Below the pieces are notes generated by a model. It saw only the letters and a program-made list of their open reading frames with translations, was not told the DNA's origin and did not search any database. Shown piece by piece: positions 24,729 to 39,100 of a stretch of DNA of 64,000 nt (the first letter of the stretch is position 1; each line of letters starts with the position of its first letter). Source of the stretch: Ipomoea triloba. Its lineage: Eukaryota; Streptophyta; Magnoliopsida; Solanales; Convolvulaceae. Location of the stretch: contig NC_044925.1 of assembly GCF_003576645.1 (NCBI RefSeq), positions 20,494,158 through 20,558,157 on the forward strand, given 5' to 3'. The translations under genes were made by a program, and so were the position numbers.

Positions 24729-25799
24729 TGAAATGTGATAATTTTGATATATTTTTCAAAAAAATTAAATATAGTTCTAAATAAGAAATTTTTATAATTA
24801 AGTGTTTTGAAGAAAATACAAAATCCTATAAGATAATGAATAAGGTTACTAAAAAAGAAGATAATAAGATGACAAATGTGGTTATTTTTATAAATTTGTA
24901 ATTTAAAGTAAAAAATACCATTCTAAACAAAAAAAATCTAAAAGTATATAATCAATAAATAATTGCAAAGCTTCTTTTTTGCTGAAGCGTGCAATTCACG
25001 TGTCTTAGATCACTTTAACCCTAGAATTATTGTACAAAAATATCATTGTAGATAGAATTAATCACGATATATAACAAATTACACATGTGTAACGCTTGAA
25101 AAGGTAAAATAATAGTTGAAACTTGTCCATAAAAGTAATTCAAGATGACAACTCTTATATTCTTAAGATTGTAGGAAATCTCAAAATCTAATTTAAACCA
25201 GGCCACACATAGAAATATTATACAATGGATGAATACAAACATAACCATAAAATATTATATTAAAACTTATGAAATAATTAAAATTGCAATGGAATGTGAT
25301 AACACATTTTGATTGATTTTTTTTAAATAAATAAAGTTCTAAATAAGAAAATTTTATCTAAAAAGTTATAAATAAGTAAATATTGGTAATGCATAGAAAT
25401 TTTTGGGACATACAAAGTTACTTTACCGCCCACATAATGATATCACTAAATGGCCGCACACAGTATTAAAGTGTTGTGTTGATACGAATAAAATTTTCTA
25501 AAGGTGATATAAACTCTTATACTATGATTAAAATTGCACTAGAATAAGATAGTAAATTTAATTGTCTTGATATATTTGTGATTATAAAGAATTAAATACC
25601 ATTCTAAATAACAAATTTTATAAAAAATAAATTCATGATGTTGGTGTTTAGAGATAGTCAGATAGTATAAAATTGTTAATATCTACCCAGAAAAATAATT
25701 CAAGAAGATGATATATGTACAATGTAAGATTGTCAATAAATTTTAAAAATCTAGGCCGACAAAAAGATTATGATGAATCAACGGTGACAATACAAATGT

Positions 25800-26714
25800 C
25801 AGGGCCGTTCCAATAAAATTTGGGGCCCTGTGCCATATTTTAATTTGAGCCCTTTTTTCGAGTAATTTTTATATATAAATAGTAATTGTTTAAAAAGTTG
25901 TATATATCAAAATATAAATATTGTATAAAAAATACATATAAAATTTTATTTAAAAAGTGACATGCGTCGTGCACAATTAGACGCAATTCTTCAAGAGCTC
26001 CTTTTTGTAATGAATTTTTCAAGAGCTCCTTTTTGAGATTGAGTTAGTTGCTCAATTCTTCTTTTCTTTTTACGCTTTTCAGACCCAGATGTATATTTTC
26101 TAGAAGACATAATTATAAAATCCTAAGGAAAAAACTTATTTAGAAACTCTATGAATAAATAATTAATCAAGAAACAAATTCTTAAAACAATAAACAAAAA
26201 TTATGAAAATACGTAATTTTAATTACCTGTTAAGAGAATTGAAGAACTTGAAACTTGAAAGTTTATGTGATCAAGAAGAATTGAAGAACCAGTTGATTTG
26301 CGGTCTGCGATCTATGAAATTACCGAATTGTGAATTGGGAATTATCGAAGGGTTGAATTCTATTACAGTATGCCGTATTTAATATTTATAGGGTTGGCAA
26401 TGTTTTTTGATTAGGAAATATATATATATGTTGGAATTGACAATGTGTTTGCAGCTTTGTTAATTGAAATTTAGATTAGGAAATATATATACATATTGGA
26501 ATCGGCAATATTCTGCTAATTGAGATTTATATTAGGAAATTTATATATGATTAGAAATTGGGGCCCCCAAAAATTGACAATATACAGCTTCATATATTTA
26601 GCCTAATTTTTTATAAACCATATATACATATAATTTTTTTTAAAAATATGGGGCCCCCAAAAATTGGGGGCCCTGTGCGGTCGCACATGTTAGACATGCT
26701 CAGATACGGCCCTG
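25800..26714 (-). mobile_element. Non-autonomous hAT transposon (915 bp) with 8-bp target duplication
   Basis: The ends are CAGGGCCG at 25800 and the inverted CGGCCCTG ending at 26714. Both sides are flanked by ACAAATGT (25792-25799 and 26715-26722), the 8-bp duplication typical of hAT elements. It interrupts a decayed 1.1-kb unit, which resumes with AATAGATG. GGGGCCCC-rich subterminal motifs occur near both ends. On the minus strand it keeps the beginning of a transposase-like reading frame but no catalytic part. Confidence 0.9.
25991..26110 (-). pseudogene. N-terminal fragment of a hAT (ZMYM/TTF-type) transposase
   Basis: ATG at 26110 opens 39 codons beginning MSSRKYTSGSEKRKKKRR and followed by a QSQKGALEKF motif. 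This basic N-terminus is familiar from plant hAT proteins annotated as zinc finger MYM-type 1-like. A 28-bp local duplication (CAAGAGCTCCTTTTTG occurs twice) brings in a premature stop. The zinc finger and dimerisation regions are missing. Recognition is from memory of the family. Confidence 0.6.
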
Positions 26715-29390
26715 ACAAATGTAATAGATGTATTAAAGTTAAGTGTTTTGAAGATAATACAAAATATTATAAGAAAACGAGTAAAGTTACAAAAGAAATT
26801 ATGAATATGGTTATCTTAATAAATTTATGATTTAAAATAGTAAAATACAATACTAAACAAAATATTTTAATCTAAAAAGTGAGCAACAACAAATGATGAG
26901 AGGGTTTATGAGAGAAATAGATTATATATATTGACAATTTTTACTCCAGATTATAAAATTTTCTGGAGGTGATACAAACTCTCATAAAATGATTAAAATT
27001 TCACTAGAATAAGATAGAAAATTTGATTATCTTGATATATTTGTGATTAAAAATTATTAAATACAATTCTAAATGAAAAATTTAATTTTAGTAAAATAAG
27101 TTAATGATGGTGGGTTTAGAAATAGTATAAAATTATTACGGAGTAATATCTTTCCAAAAAATAACTCAATATGTTGACTAGTGTATTATGTTAGATTGTA
27201 AAAAAAAAAAAAATCAAAAATTCTACTTGATATTGTTGACAAAAAGATTATGATGAATGTATGCCAGTGACAATAAAATGTAATAGATGTTTAAATTAAG
27301 CGTTATGAAGATAATAAAAAATCTTATAAAAAATGTGTAAATTAACAAATAATAATAATAGTAGTCTCAATAAGAAAATTTTATATAATTAAGCATTTTG
27401 AAGACAATGATAAGACCATAAATGTGATTATCTTTATAAATTTTTTATTTAAAGTTTTTAAAATATGGCAATGAAAGCATGCAACTCATGTCTCTTAGAT
27501 CACTTTAGACCTAGAATTATTCAAAGTGAAAGTGTAACCCCTCGGTTTTTCCGACAAAGTTAGGGTTCGAAAAATATTTTTTAGGCTATAATATTTATGA
27601 GGTGATCTCTCGGTACTTCAGAAGGATTTTTATAAGTGAGACTAGTTATTAACAAGCTGCGATCTACGTACCGGTCACGAACCGTAAAATGTTAAAGGAT
27701 GCTTATACAGTTCGAATTTTCCTAAAGATTAGATGATTAAGTATGATACGATTAAGCCTGAACTTCTAGTTAGTTCAAGTGAAAATTTAAACGGACTGTA
27801 AGGGGTAAAATTGTTACGGACCTTGTACCTATATTTCGCGAGATACCGAAAAATTCCCAATTTTAGTGGTTATCGACGGGATTATTTTTAGGATAATTTT
27901 GGTGTTAGAATTTTCTCGAATTAAGTTATAATCCTCCGAACTTTCATCTGATTTAACCCCAAACTGGCAAAGTAAATATTTGTTCTTCAAGAGCCACCAT
28001 AGGGAGTTGACATGTGGCACTCCTATTTACCACATGGTTAGTGCATTAATGGCATGTCATAGGAAGTATGGGAATGTTGCACTTGTTCCTTAATCTTCAA
28101 GCAAGACTCACCATCATCCCCTCTCTCCTACTCCTAAGTTCGAAAATCATAAGGGAAAAAGGAAGAAGAAAGAAAAGCTTAGTCTTCCACTTTGTGATCA
28201 AGAACTCCTAAGCATCTCTTCAACTCAAGTGCTCTAGTGTAGGTAAGACTTTGGTTTTGTTCGGTTAAATCCTTCCTAGAACTTAAGTGTAAACAAAAGG
28301 TGCAGGAAAATGTTGTTATTATGGTGTTTGTTTTTAGGATCTTTGGTGAAGGGCTCGAAAGAGGAGATCATCAACTCTTACGGTTTTAAAATTCTTCTAA
28401 AGAGGTAAGGAATCCCTTAAGTTGGTTTAGTCACTTGAAGGTGATCAAATGCTAGTAAATTATGTGACTATGAATTTTATGTGAAAATTATGTGTTAAGT
28501 TTATCGATCTACAAGTTGGCTCAAAGGAACTACACTTTAATGTTTAGTAATTTTTGGTATGCATGTTCATAGTTAATTTATGCATGTATATGTTGTGTTT
28601 ATGTCCATATAGGCTTATACTTGTGAAAATATTGAAAAAAAATCAAGATAGTCTCTGGCAGTAACTTCCGAGATTTATTGGGAAAAATTGGTAAGGTATT
28701 TTGATTCTATTTTTTTCAGATATGTAGTTCTATAAGTGTAGAACCTGCATATAAAATTTCACAATGATCGGAGTAGTATAAGTATGGTTTTCGAATTTTC
28801 TTCCAAAACTGGTCCAGAGAAAGAAATTCTGGACAGCGCACTGCCAAGGGCAAAAATGGAATTTTCTGTGTTTATTCACGGATCAAAATGACCAAAACTT
28901 TTTATGGACATCAAGTACTATAAGTTGGGGTTCTACCATAAAAATTTCAAGTGAAAAAGAGTTCGGGAACTATTTTTACCGGCTCAATCTTTCGGACTGC
29001 GCCAAGCTGAAATTTTCTGAAAAGGAATGGTTAGAAACAATTTTGACAAAAATATTTTGTAACAAAAATAGTAGCGAAATTTTGGAATGTCACAATCAAT
29101 TTGGAAGAAAAATCGTGTTTTTAAGAAATAAGTGTAACCCTTGTCACTTCGAATTTCATAACGAAAAGTCGTTAACAAATATGTGTATTTTGGAAACATA
29201 TTTGGATAAGAATGATCGTTTGAGTCATTGTGCGAATAAACTAATTAAACCCAAGGAAAGAAAGAATGTTTTGAAAATCTTAATTTCTGGATAATGTTGT
29301 TGCAGACACTAACTTCTTGGGAGGCTTGTGAGCCGGGGCCCGGAAGTTAGTGTAATGTTTGACCTGCGGGAGGCATGAGTGCCGCGGCCC

Positions 29391-29695
29391 GAGATTTGTA
29401 TGATTAATTCATACTGCAGAGCGAAGTCTATTCGCTGAGAGGAGAGGAACCGAGATTTGTATGATTAATTCATACTGCAAAGCGAAGTCTATTCGCTGAG
29501 AGGAGAGGAACCGAGATTTGTATGATTAATTCATACTGCAGAGCGAAGTCTATTCGCTGAGAGGAGAGGAACCGAGATTTGTATGATTAATTCATACTGC
29601 AGAGCGAAGTCTATTCGCTGAGGGGAGAGGAACCGAGATTTGTATGATTAATTCATACTGCAGAGCGAAGTCTATTCGCTAAGAAGAGAGGGAGT
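29391..29695 (+). repeat. 61-bp minisatellite, five copies, inside the solo LTR
   Basis: GAGATTTGTATGATTAATTC recurs at 29391, 29452, 29513, 29574 and 29635. Copies differ by single bases. The other LTRs of this family have one copy only. Confidence 0.92.
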
Positions 29696-29736
29696 TATGA
29701 AATTAGTAAGTGTGTGTTGATTAAACTCTCTACTTG

Positions 29737-30067
29737 GATTTAAATAATGGGATTCTCGGAAATGAAAGTTTTGCAAACGATTTAAATAATGGGATTCTCG
29801 GAAATGAAAGTTTTGCAAACTTGTCCGAAAATGGGATTCTCGGAAATGAAAGTTTTGCAAACTTGTCCGAAAGGACATGAAAATGATTTGAGCGTTTTGC
29901 AAACTTGTCCGAAAGGACATGAAAATGATTTGAGCGGCAGTTATGCTTGTCCGAAAGGACATGAAAATGATTTGAGCGGCAGTTATGTCATGGTATTTAA
30001 CTGAGAAAACTTTACATGATTTAACTATGTCATGGTATTTAACTGAGAAAACTTTACATGATTTAAC
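29737..30067 (+). repeat. Chain of local duplications with a constant 42-bp period
   Basis: Units start at 29737, 29779, 29821, 29863, 29905 and 29947, and again at 29984 and 30026, each step exactly 42 bp. Content shifts along the chain rather than repeating one monomer. See findings for the assembly-artefact reading. Confidence 0.88.
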
Positions 30068-30546
30068 ACGTATACTCTGCTATACTTTCTTTTATTGATA
30101 ATCTGGTTACAGGTAGATTTTCAACTTATGGGTAAAGCTACAGTTTTCTGAGTATCATGTTTTTCGAAACCTTTGTTTACTTTTGAGTGACAATGGATTT
30201 CCTTACTTAGCCGTCGCGCTAACTACACTTCATTGTGTCCTTTATTAGATGCAGTCTAGCGTGGGCCCCTGTGGCCGATGAGCTCTGAATAGGATGGGAG
30301 TCGAGGTTGAAGACTACTCTATCCTAGAATAAACACCTTGGAAGGATTAGTTTCTACACGTACATTTGTATGTTGACACGGTTATTTGAGGTTGTAAGTT
30401 TAGCCTTAGCGTTTGGGTATAGGAGAGATACCTAAACGTGGCGGTAACACCCAGTTTTCTGTTGGTTAGATGATTCCGCAATGTATTTTATTATTAGGGA
30501 TTTTGTAATAAATCCAAGAGGTGAAAATTGGGGTGTTACAGAAAGA

Positions 30547-30559
30547 CCCCCCCCCCCCC
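30547..30559. repeat. C13 homopolymer next to the solo LTR
   Basis: Thirteen C in a row directly after the target duplication of the solo LTR, in an otherwise AT-rich array. Long C runs are uncommon in such DNA and its length is unreliable. Confidence 0.8.
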
Positions 30560-30712
30560 TCGGGCTCCCCACTCCAAGCAATAAATCTACTTCGTATCGC
30601 CGACAAAAAGATTACGTTGAATCCACAGTGATAGTACAAATCTAATAGATGCATTTAAATGAAGTGTTTTGAAAATAATACAAAATATTATAAGAAAACT
30701 AGTAAATGTATA

Positions 30713-30755
<43 letters not shown>

Positions 30756-31615
30756 TGATTATCTTATTAAATTTATGATTTAAATAATAAAATATGGTTC
30801 CAAATCCACCAAAAAAAACAAAACTAAAAAACTAAAAGCTTAACATCAACAAACAATTGCAGAGCTTCTTTTAGGATCAAAGCGTGCAATTATCGTGTCT
30901 TAGATCAATTTAGCTCTAGAATTATTCTTAAAAAATCTTATTATATTGAAGATAGAGTTGATCACAATGTATAACAAATTGCACATGTTTAATGCTTGAA
31001 AACAAAAAATAATATTTGAAACTTGTCCAGAAAAATAATTCAAGATGACAACTCTTATATTTGTAAAATTTAATAAGATCTCAGAATCTAATTTAAAGCC
31101 ACACATAGAAATACTTCAATGGATAGATGCAAATGTAACCGTAAAAGATGATATTAAAACTTATGAAATGATAAAAATTGCAATGAAGTGTGATAAGAAA
31201 TGTGATCATTTTGATGGATTTTTTTTTTAAAAAAATAAAGTTCTAAATAAGAAAATTTTATCTAAAACGTTATAAATAAATATTGATAATCCTTAGAAAT
31301 TTTCAAAGAAGTAGAAATATACATTTCGCACACAGAACGATATACAAAATGACCACACACGGTATAAAACTGAATATGACGTGTTGATACAAATAAAGTT
31401 TTCTATAAGTGATATAAGCTCATATATATAAAATTATTAAAATTGCAGTAGAATAAGATAGTAAATTCGATTGTCTTGATATATTTGTGATTATAAAGAA
31501 TTAAATACCATTCTAAATAACAAATTTTATTAAAATAAATCAATGATGTTAGTATTTAGTGATAGTACAAAATTATTAATATCCACCTAGAAAAATAATT
31601 TAAGATGATGATTTG

Positions 31616-31676
31616 CAATCGTTATATCGTGGACCAGGGTCTATACCGTGGACCCTGGTCCATGATATAAATTGCT
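31616..31676. mobile_element. 61-bp palindromic mini-element, most symmetrical copy
   Basis: Arms TTATATCGTGGACCAGGGTC and GACCCTGGTCCATGATATAA pair at 19 of 20 positions around a 9-bp loop. Flanks are GATGATTTG (31607-31615) and GATGGTTTG (31677-31685). The next unit has it at 32835-32895 with a perfect GATGATTTG duplication (32826-32834 and 32896-32904). It recurs once per young unit and is absent from the old units. Confidence 0.75.
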
Positions 31677-32249
31677 GATGGTTTGTGTACTATGTAGAAT
31701 TGTCAAAAAAAATTTGAAATCTACTTCGTATCCCCGACAAAAAGATTACGTTGAATCCACTGTAATAGTACAAATCTAACAGATGCATTTAAATTACGTG
31801 TTTTGAAAATAATACAAAATATTATAAGAAAATGAGTAAATCTATAATTAATAATAAATGCGATTATCTTAACAAATTTATGATTTAAATATTAAAATAT
31901 GGTTCCAAATTGAAAAAAAAAATATACAAAATCTTATCATCAACAAACAATTGTAGAGCTTCTTTTTGGATGAAAGCGTGCAATTATCGTGTCTTAGATA
32001 AATTTAGCTCTAGAATTATTCTTAAAAAATCTCATTATATTGAAGATAGAGTTGATCACAATGTATAACAAATTGCACATGTTTAATGCATGAAAACACA
32101 AAATAATATTTGAAACTTGTCCAGAAAAATAATTCAAGATGACAACTCTTATATTTGTAAAATTTCATAAGATGTCATAATCTAATTTAAACCCGCACAT
32201 AGAAATACTTCAATGGATGGATGCAAATGTAACCGTAAAAGATGATATT

Positions 32250-32417
32250 AAAACTTATGAAATGATTAAAATTTCAATGGAGTGTGATAACAAAACTTAT
32301 GAAATGATTAAAATTTCAATGGAGTGTGATAACAAATGTGATCATTTTGATGGATTTTTTTTGGAGTGTGATAACAAATGTGATCATTTTGATGGATTTT
32401 TTTTGGAGTGTGATAAC
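32250..32417 (+). repeat. Two consecutive 42-bp duplications in one unit
   Basis: 32250-32291 equals 32292-32333, and 32334-32375 equals 32376-32417. They extend this unit beyond the usual 1095 bp. Confidence 0.9.
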
Positions 32418-33194
32418 AAATGTGATCATTTTGATGGATTTTTTTTTTTAAAAATAAAGTTCAAAATAAGAAAATTTTATCTAAAAAGTTATAAATAAAT
32501 ATTGATAATCCTTAGAAATTTTCAAAGAAGTAGAAATATACATTTCGCCCACAGAACGATATACAAAATGACCGCACACGGTATAAAACTGAAAATGACG
32601 TGTTGATACAAATAAAGTTTTCTAGAAGTGATATAAACTCATATATATAAAATTATTAAAATTGCACTAGAATAAGATAGTAAATTCGATTGTCTTGATA
32701 TATTTGTGATTATAAAGAATTAAATACCATTCTAAATAACAAATTTAATTAAAATAAATTAATTGTGTTAGTATTTAGTGATAGTATAAAATTATTAATA
32801 TCCACCAAGAACACTAATTTAAGATGATGATTTGCAATCGTTATATCGTGGACCAGGGTCTATACCATGGACCCTAATCCATGATATAAATTGCCGATGA
32901 TTTGTTTACTATGTAGAATTGTCAAAAAAAATTTGAAATCTACTTCGTATCCCCGACAAAAAGATTACGTTGAGTCCACTGTAATAGTACAAATCTAACA
33001 GATGCATTTAAATTACGTGTTTTGAAAATAATACAGAATATTATAAGAAAATGAGTAAATCTATAAATAATAATAAATGTGATTATCTTAACAAATTTAT
33101 GATTTAAATATTAAAATATGGTTCCAAATTGAAAAAAAAAATATACAAAATCTTATCATCAACAAACAATTGTAGAGCTTCTTTTTGGATGAAA

Positions 33195-36100
33195 GCGTGC
33201 AATTATCGTGTCTTAGATAAATTTAGCTCTAGAATTATTCTTAAAAAATCTCATTATATTGAAGATAGAGTTGATCACAATGTATAACAAATTGCACATG
33301 TTTAATGCATGAAAACACAAAATAATATTTGAAACTTGTCCAGAAAAAATAATTCAAGATGACAACTCTTATATTTGTAAAATTTCATAAGATCTCAGAA
33401 TCTAATTTAAACCCACACATAGAAATACTTCAATGGATGGATGCAAATGTAACCGTAAAAGATGATATTAAAACTTATGAAATGATTAAAATTTCAATGG
33501 AGTGTGATAACAAATGTGATCATTTTGATGGATTTTTTTAAAAAAAAATAAAGTTCAAAATAAGAAAATTTTATCTAAAAAGTTATAAATAAATATTGAT
33601 AATCCTTAGAAATTTTCAAAGAAGTAGAAATATACATTTCGCCCACAGAACGATATACAAAATGACCGCACACGGTATAAAACTGAAAATGACGTGTTGA
33701 TACAAATAAAGTTTTCTAGAAGTGATATAAACTCATATATATAAAATTATTAAAATTGCACTAGAATAAGATAGTAAATTCGATTGTCTTGATATATTTG
33801 TGATTATAAAGAATTAAATACCATTCTAAATAACAAATTTAATTAAAATAAATTAATTGTGTTAGTATTTAGTGATAGTATAAAATTATTAATATCCACC
33901 AAGAACACTAATTTAAGATGATGATTTGCAATCGTTATATCGTGGACCAGGGTCTATACCATGGACCCTAATCCATGATATAAATTGCCGATGATTTGTT
34001 TACTATGTAGAATTGTCAAAAAAAATTTGAAATCTACTTCGTATCCCCGACAAAAAGATTACGTTGAGTCCACTGTAATAGTACAAATCTAACAGATGCA
34101 TTTAAATTACGTGTTTTGAAAATAATACAGAATATTATAAGAAAATGAGTAAATCTATAAATAATAATAAATGTGATTATCTTAACAAATTTATGATTTA
34201 AATATTAAAATATGGTTCCAAATTGAAAAAAAAAAATATACAAAATCTTATCATCAACAAACAATTGTAGAGCTTCTTTTTGGATGAAAGCGTGCAATTA
34301 TCGTGTCTTAGATAAATTTAGCTCTAGAATTATTCTTAAAAAATCTCATTATATTGAAGATAGAGTTGATCACAATGTATAACAAATTGCACATGTTTAA
34401 TGCATGAAAACACAAAATAATATTTGAAACTTGTCCAGAAAAAATAATTCAAGATGACAACTCTTATATTTGTAAAATTTCATAAGATCTCAGAATCTAA
34501 TTTAAACCCACACATAGAAATACTTCAATGGATGGATGCAAATGTAACCGTAAAAGATGATATTAAAACTTATGAAATGATTAAAATTTCAATGGAGTGT
34601 GATAACAAATGTGATCATTTTGATGGATTTTTTTTAAAAAAAATAAAGTTCAAAATAAGAAAATTTTATCTAAAAAGTTATAAATAAATATTGATAATCC
34701 TTAGAAATTTTCAAAGAAGTAGAAATATACATTTCGCCCGCAGAACGATATACAAAATGACCGCACACGGTATAAAACTGAAAATGACGTGTTGATACAA
34801 ATAAAGTTTTCTAGAAGTGATATAAACTCATATATATAAAATTATTAAAATTGCACTAGAATAAGATAGTAAATTCGATTGTCTTGATATATTTGTGATT
34901 ATAAAGAATTAAATACCATTCTAAATAACAAATTTAATTAAAATAAATTAATTGTGTTAGTATTTAGTGATAGTATAAAATTATTAATATCCACCAAGAA
35001 CACTAATTTAAGATGATGATTTGCAATCGTTATATCGTGGACCAGGGTCTATACCATGGACCCTAATCCATGATATAAATTGCCGATGATTTGTTTACTA
35101 TGTAGAATTGTCAAAAAAAATTTGAAATCTACTTCGTATCCCCGACAAAAAGATTACGTTGAGTCCACTGTAATAGTACAAATCTAACAGATGCATTTAA
35201 ATTACGTGTTTTGAAAATAATACAGAATATTATAAGAAAATGAGTAAATCTATAAATAATAATAAATGTGATTATCTTAACAAATTTATGATTTAAATAT
35301 TAAAATATGGTTCCAAATTGAAAAAAAAAAATATACAAAATCTTATCATCAACAAACAATTGTAGAGCTTCTTTTTGGATGAAAGCGTGCAATTATCGTG
35401 TCTTAGATAAATTTAGCTCTAGAATTATTCTTAAAAAATCTCATTATATTGAAGATAGAGTTGATCACAATGTATAACAAATTGCACATGTTTAATGCAT
35501 GAAAACACAAAATAATATTTGAAACTTGTCCAGAAAAAATAATTCAAGATGACAACTCTTATATTTGTAAAATTTCATAAGATCTCAGAATCTAATTTAA
35601 ACCCACACATAGAAATACTTCAATGGATGGATGCAAATGTAACCGTAAAAGATGATATTAAAACTTATGAAATGATTAAAATTTCAATGGAGTGTGATAA
35701 CAAATGTGATCATTTTGATGGATTTTTTTTAAAAAAAATAAAGTTCAAAATAAGAAAATTTTATCTAAAAAGTTATAAATAAATATTGATAATCCTTAGA
35801 AATTTTCAAAGAAGTAGAAATATACATTTCGCCCGCAGAACGATATACAAAATGACCGCACACGGTATAAAACTGAAAATGACGTGTTGATACAAATAAA
35901 GTTTTCTAGAAGTGATATAAACTCATATATATAAAATTATTAAAATTGCACTAGAATAAGATAGTAAATTCGATTGTCTTGATATATTTTTGATTATAAA
36001 GAATTAAATACCATTCTAAATAACAAATTTTATTAAAATAAATTAATTGTGTTAGTATTTAGTGATAGTATAAAATTATTAATATCCACCAAGAACACTA

Positions 36101-39100
36101 ATTTAAGATGATGATTTGCAATCGTTATATCGTGGACCAGGGTCTATACCATGGACCCTAATCCATGATATAAATTGCCGATGATTTGTTTACTATGTAG
36201 AATTGTCAAAAAAAATTTGAAATCTACTTCGTATCCCCGACAAAAAGATTACGTTGAGTCCACTGTAATAGTACAAATCTAACAGATGCATTTAAATTAC
36301 GTGTTTTGAAAATAATACAGAATATTATAAGAAAATGAGTAAATCTATAAATAATAATAAATGTGATTATCTTAACAAATTTATGATTTAAATATTAAAA
36401 TATGGTTCCAAATTGAAAAAAAAAAATATACAAAATCTTATCATCAACAAACAATTGTAGAGCTTCTTTTTGGATGAAAGCGTGCAATTATCGTGTCTTA
36501 GATAAATTTAGCTCTAGAATTATTCTTAAAAAATCTCATTATATTGAAGATAGAGTTGATCACAATGTATAACAAATTGCACATGTTTAATGCATGAAAA
36601 CACAAAATAATATTTGAAACTTGTCCAGAAAAAATAATTCAAGATGACAACTCTTATATTTGTAAAATTTCATAAGATCTCAGAATCTAATTTAAACCCA
36701 CACATAGAAATACTTCAATGGATGGATGCAAATGTAACCGTAAAAGATGATATTAAAACTTATGAAATGATTAAAATTTCAATGGAGTGTGATAACAAAT
36801 GTGATCATTTTGATGGATTTTTTTTAAAAAAAATAAAGTTCAAAATAAGAAAATTTTATCTAAAAAGTTATAAATAAATATTGATAATCCTTAGAAATTT
36901 TCAAAGAAGTAGAAATATACATTTCGCCCGCAGAACGATATACAAAATGACCGCACACGGTATAAAACTGAAAATGACGTGTTGATACAAATAAAGTTTT
37001 CTAGAAGTGATATAAACTCATATATATAAAATTATTAAAATTGCACTAGAATAAGATAGTAAATTCGATTGTCTTGATATATTTGTGATTATAAAGAATT
37101 AAATACCATTCTAAATAACAAATTTAATTAAAATAAATTAATTGTGTTAGTATTTAGTGATAGTATAAAATTATTAATATCCACCAAGAACACTAATTTA
37201 AGATGATGATTTGCAATCGTTATATCGTGGACCAGGGTCTATACCATGGACCCTAATCCATGATATAAATTGCCGATGATTTGTTTACTATGTAGAATTG
37301 TCAAAAAAAATTTGAAATCTACTTCGTATCCCCGACAAAAAGATTACGTTGAGTCCACTGTAATAGTACAAATCTAACAGATGCATTTAAATTACGTGTT
37401 TTGAAAATAATACAGAATATTATAAGAAAATGAGTAAATCTATAAATAATAATAAATGTGATTATCTTAACAAATTTATGATTTAAATATTAAAATATGG
37501 TTCCAAATTGAAAAAAAAAAATATACAAAATCTTATCATCAACAAACAATTGTAGAGCTTCTTTTTGGATGAAAGCGTGCAATTATCGTGTCTTAGATAA
37601 ATTTAGCTCTAGAATTATTCTTAAAAAATCTCATTATATTGAAGATAGAGTTGATCACAATGTATAACAAATTGCACATGTTTAATGCATGAAAACACAA
37701 AATAATATTTGAAACTTGTCCAGAAAAAATAATTCAAGATGACAACTCTTATATTTGTAAAATTTCATAAGATCTCAGAATCTAATTTAAACCCACACAT
37801 AGAAATACTTCAATGGATGGATGCAAATGTAACCGTAAAAGATGATATTAAAACTTATGAAATGATTAAAATTTCAATGGAGTGTGATAACAAATGTGAT
37901 CATTTTGATGGATTTTTTTTAAAAAAAATAAAGTTCAAAATAAGAAAATTTTATCTAAAAAGTTATAAATAAATATTGATAATCCTTAGAAATTTTCAAA
38001 GAAGTAGAAATATACATTTCGCCCGCAGAACGATATACAAAATGACCGCACACGGTATAAAACTGAAAATGACGTGTTGATACAAATAAAGTTTTCTAGA
38101 AGTGATATAAACTCATATATATAAAATTATTAAAATTGCACTAGAATAAGATAGTAAATTCGATTGTCTTGATATATTTGTGATTATAAAGAATTAAATA
38201 CCATTCTAAATAACAAATTTAATTAAAATAAATTAATTGTGTTAGTATTTAGTGATAGTATAAAATTATTAATATCCACCAAGAACACTAATTTAAGATG
38301 ATGATTTGCAATCGTTATATCGTGGACCAGGGTCTATACCATGGACCCTAATCCATGATATAAATTGCCGATGATTTGTTTACTATGTAGAATTGTCAAA
38401 AAAAATTTGAAATCTACTTCGTATCCCCGACAAAAAGATTACGTTGAGTCCACTGTAATAGTACAAATCTAACAGATGCATTTAAATTACGTGTTTTGAA
38501 AATAATACAGAATATTATAAGAAAATGAGTAAATCTATAAATAATAATAAATGTGATTATCTTAACAAATTTATGATTTAAATATTAAAATATGGTTCCA
38601 AATTGAAAAAAAAAAATATACAAAATCTTATCATCAACAAACAATTGTAGAGCTTCTTTTTGGATGAAAGCGTGCAATTATCGTGTCTTAGATAAATTTA
38701 GCTCTAGAATTATTCTTAAAAAATCTCATTATATTGAAGATAGAGTTGATCACAATGTATAACAAATTGCACATGTTTAATGCATGAAAACACAAAATAA
38801 TATTTGAAACTTGTCCAGAAAAAATAATTCAAGATGACAACTCTTATATTTGTAAAATTTCATAAGATCTCAGAATCTAATTTAAACCCACACATAGAAA
38901 TACTTCAATGGATGGATGCAAATGTAACCGTAAAAGATGATATTAAAATTTATGAAATGATTAAAATTTCAATGGAGTGTGATAACAAATGTGATCATTT
39001 TGATGGATTTTTTTTAAAAAAAATAAAGTTCAAAATAAGAAAATTTTATCTAAAAAGTTATAAATAAATATTGATAATCCTTAGAAATTTTCAAAGAAGT

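Larger units (their letters stand above)
22870..27527 (+). repeat. Old, decayed part of the ~1.1-kb tandem repeat array
   Basis: Contains the same ordered landmarks as the young units further right: TTTTTGGATGAATGCGTGCAA, CACACATAGAAATA, AAAGTTCTAAATAA, GATATATTTGTGAT and AAAAAGATTATGATGAATCC. Units begin near 22875, 24016 and 24985; a further partial one lies around 27470. Similarity to the young units is clearly lower and indels are common. These units lack the 61-bp palindromic insertion present in all young units. The stretch also holds an N with a suspicious duplicate, a hAT element and simple repeats. Confidence 0.82.
27533..30540 (+). mobile_element. Solo LTR (3008 bp) related to the four-LTR element
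   Basis: Starts TGTAACCCCTCGG, ends GGGGTGTTACA, and is flanked by GAAAG on both sides (27528-27532 and 30541-30545). Long blocks match the LTRs at 6277-17297, for example CTACACTTCATTGTGTCC and TTCGGACTGCGCCAAGCTG. About 29020-29290 is replaced by unrelated sequence. No interior or second LTR is present, so this is a solo LTR from LTR-LTR recombination. It sits inside the tandem-repeat array. Confidence 0.93.

Noticed and set aside
29391..29695. CRISPR-like regular repeats
   Set aside because: The 61-bp units abut without spacers, in a plant LTR. They are a minisatellite.
33359..39067. Repeated 77-codon ORFs as a gene family
   Set aside because: They are part of the 1095-bp tandem repeat, the stop position shifts with homopolymer length, and nothing suggests a promoter or expression.
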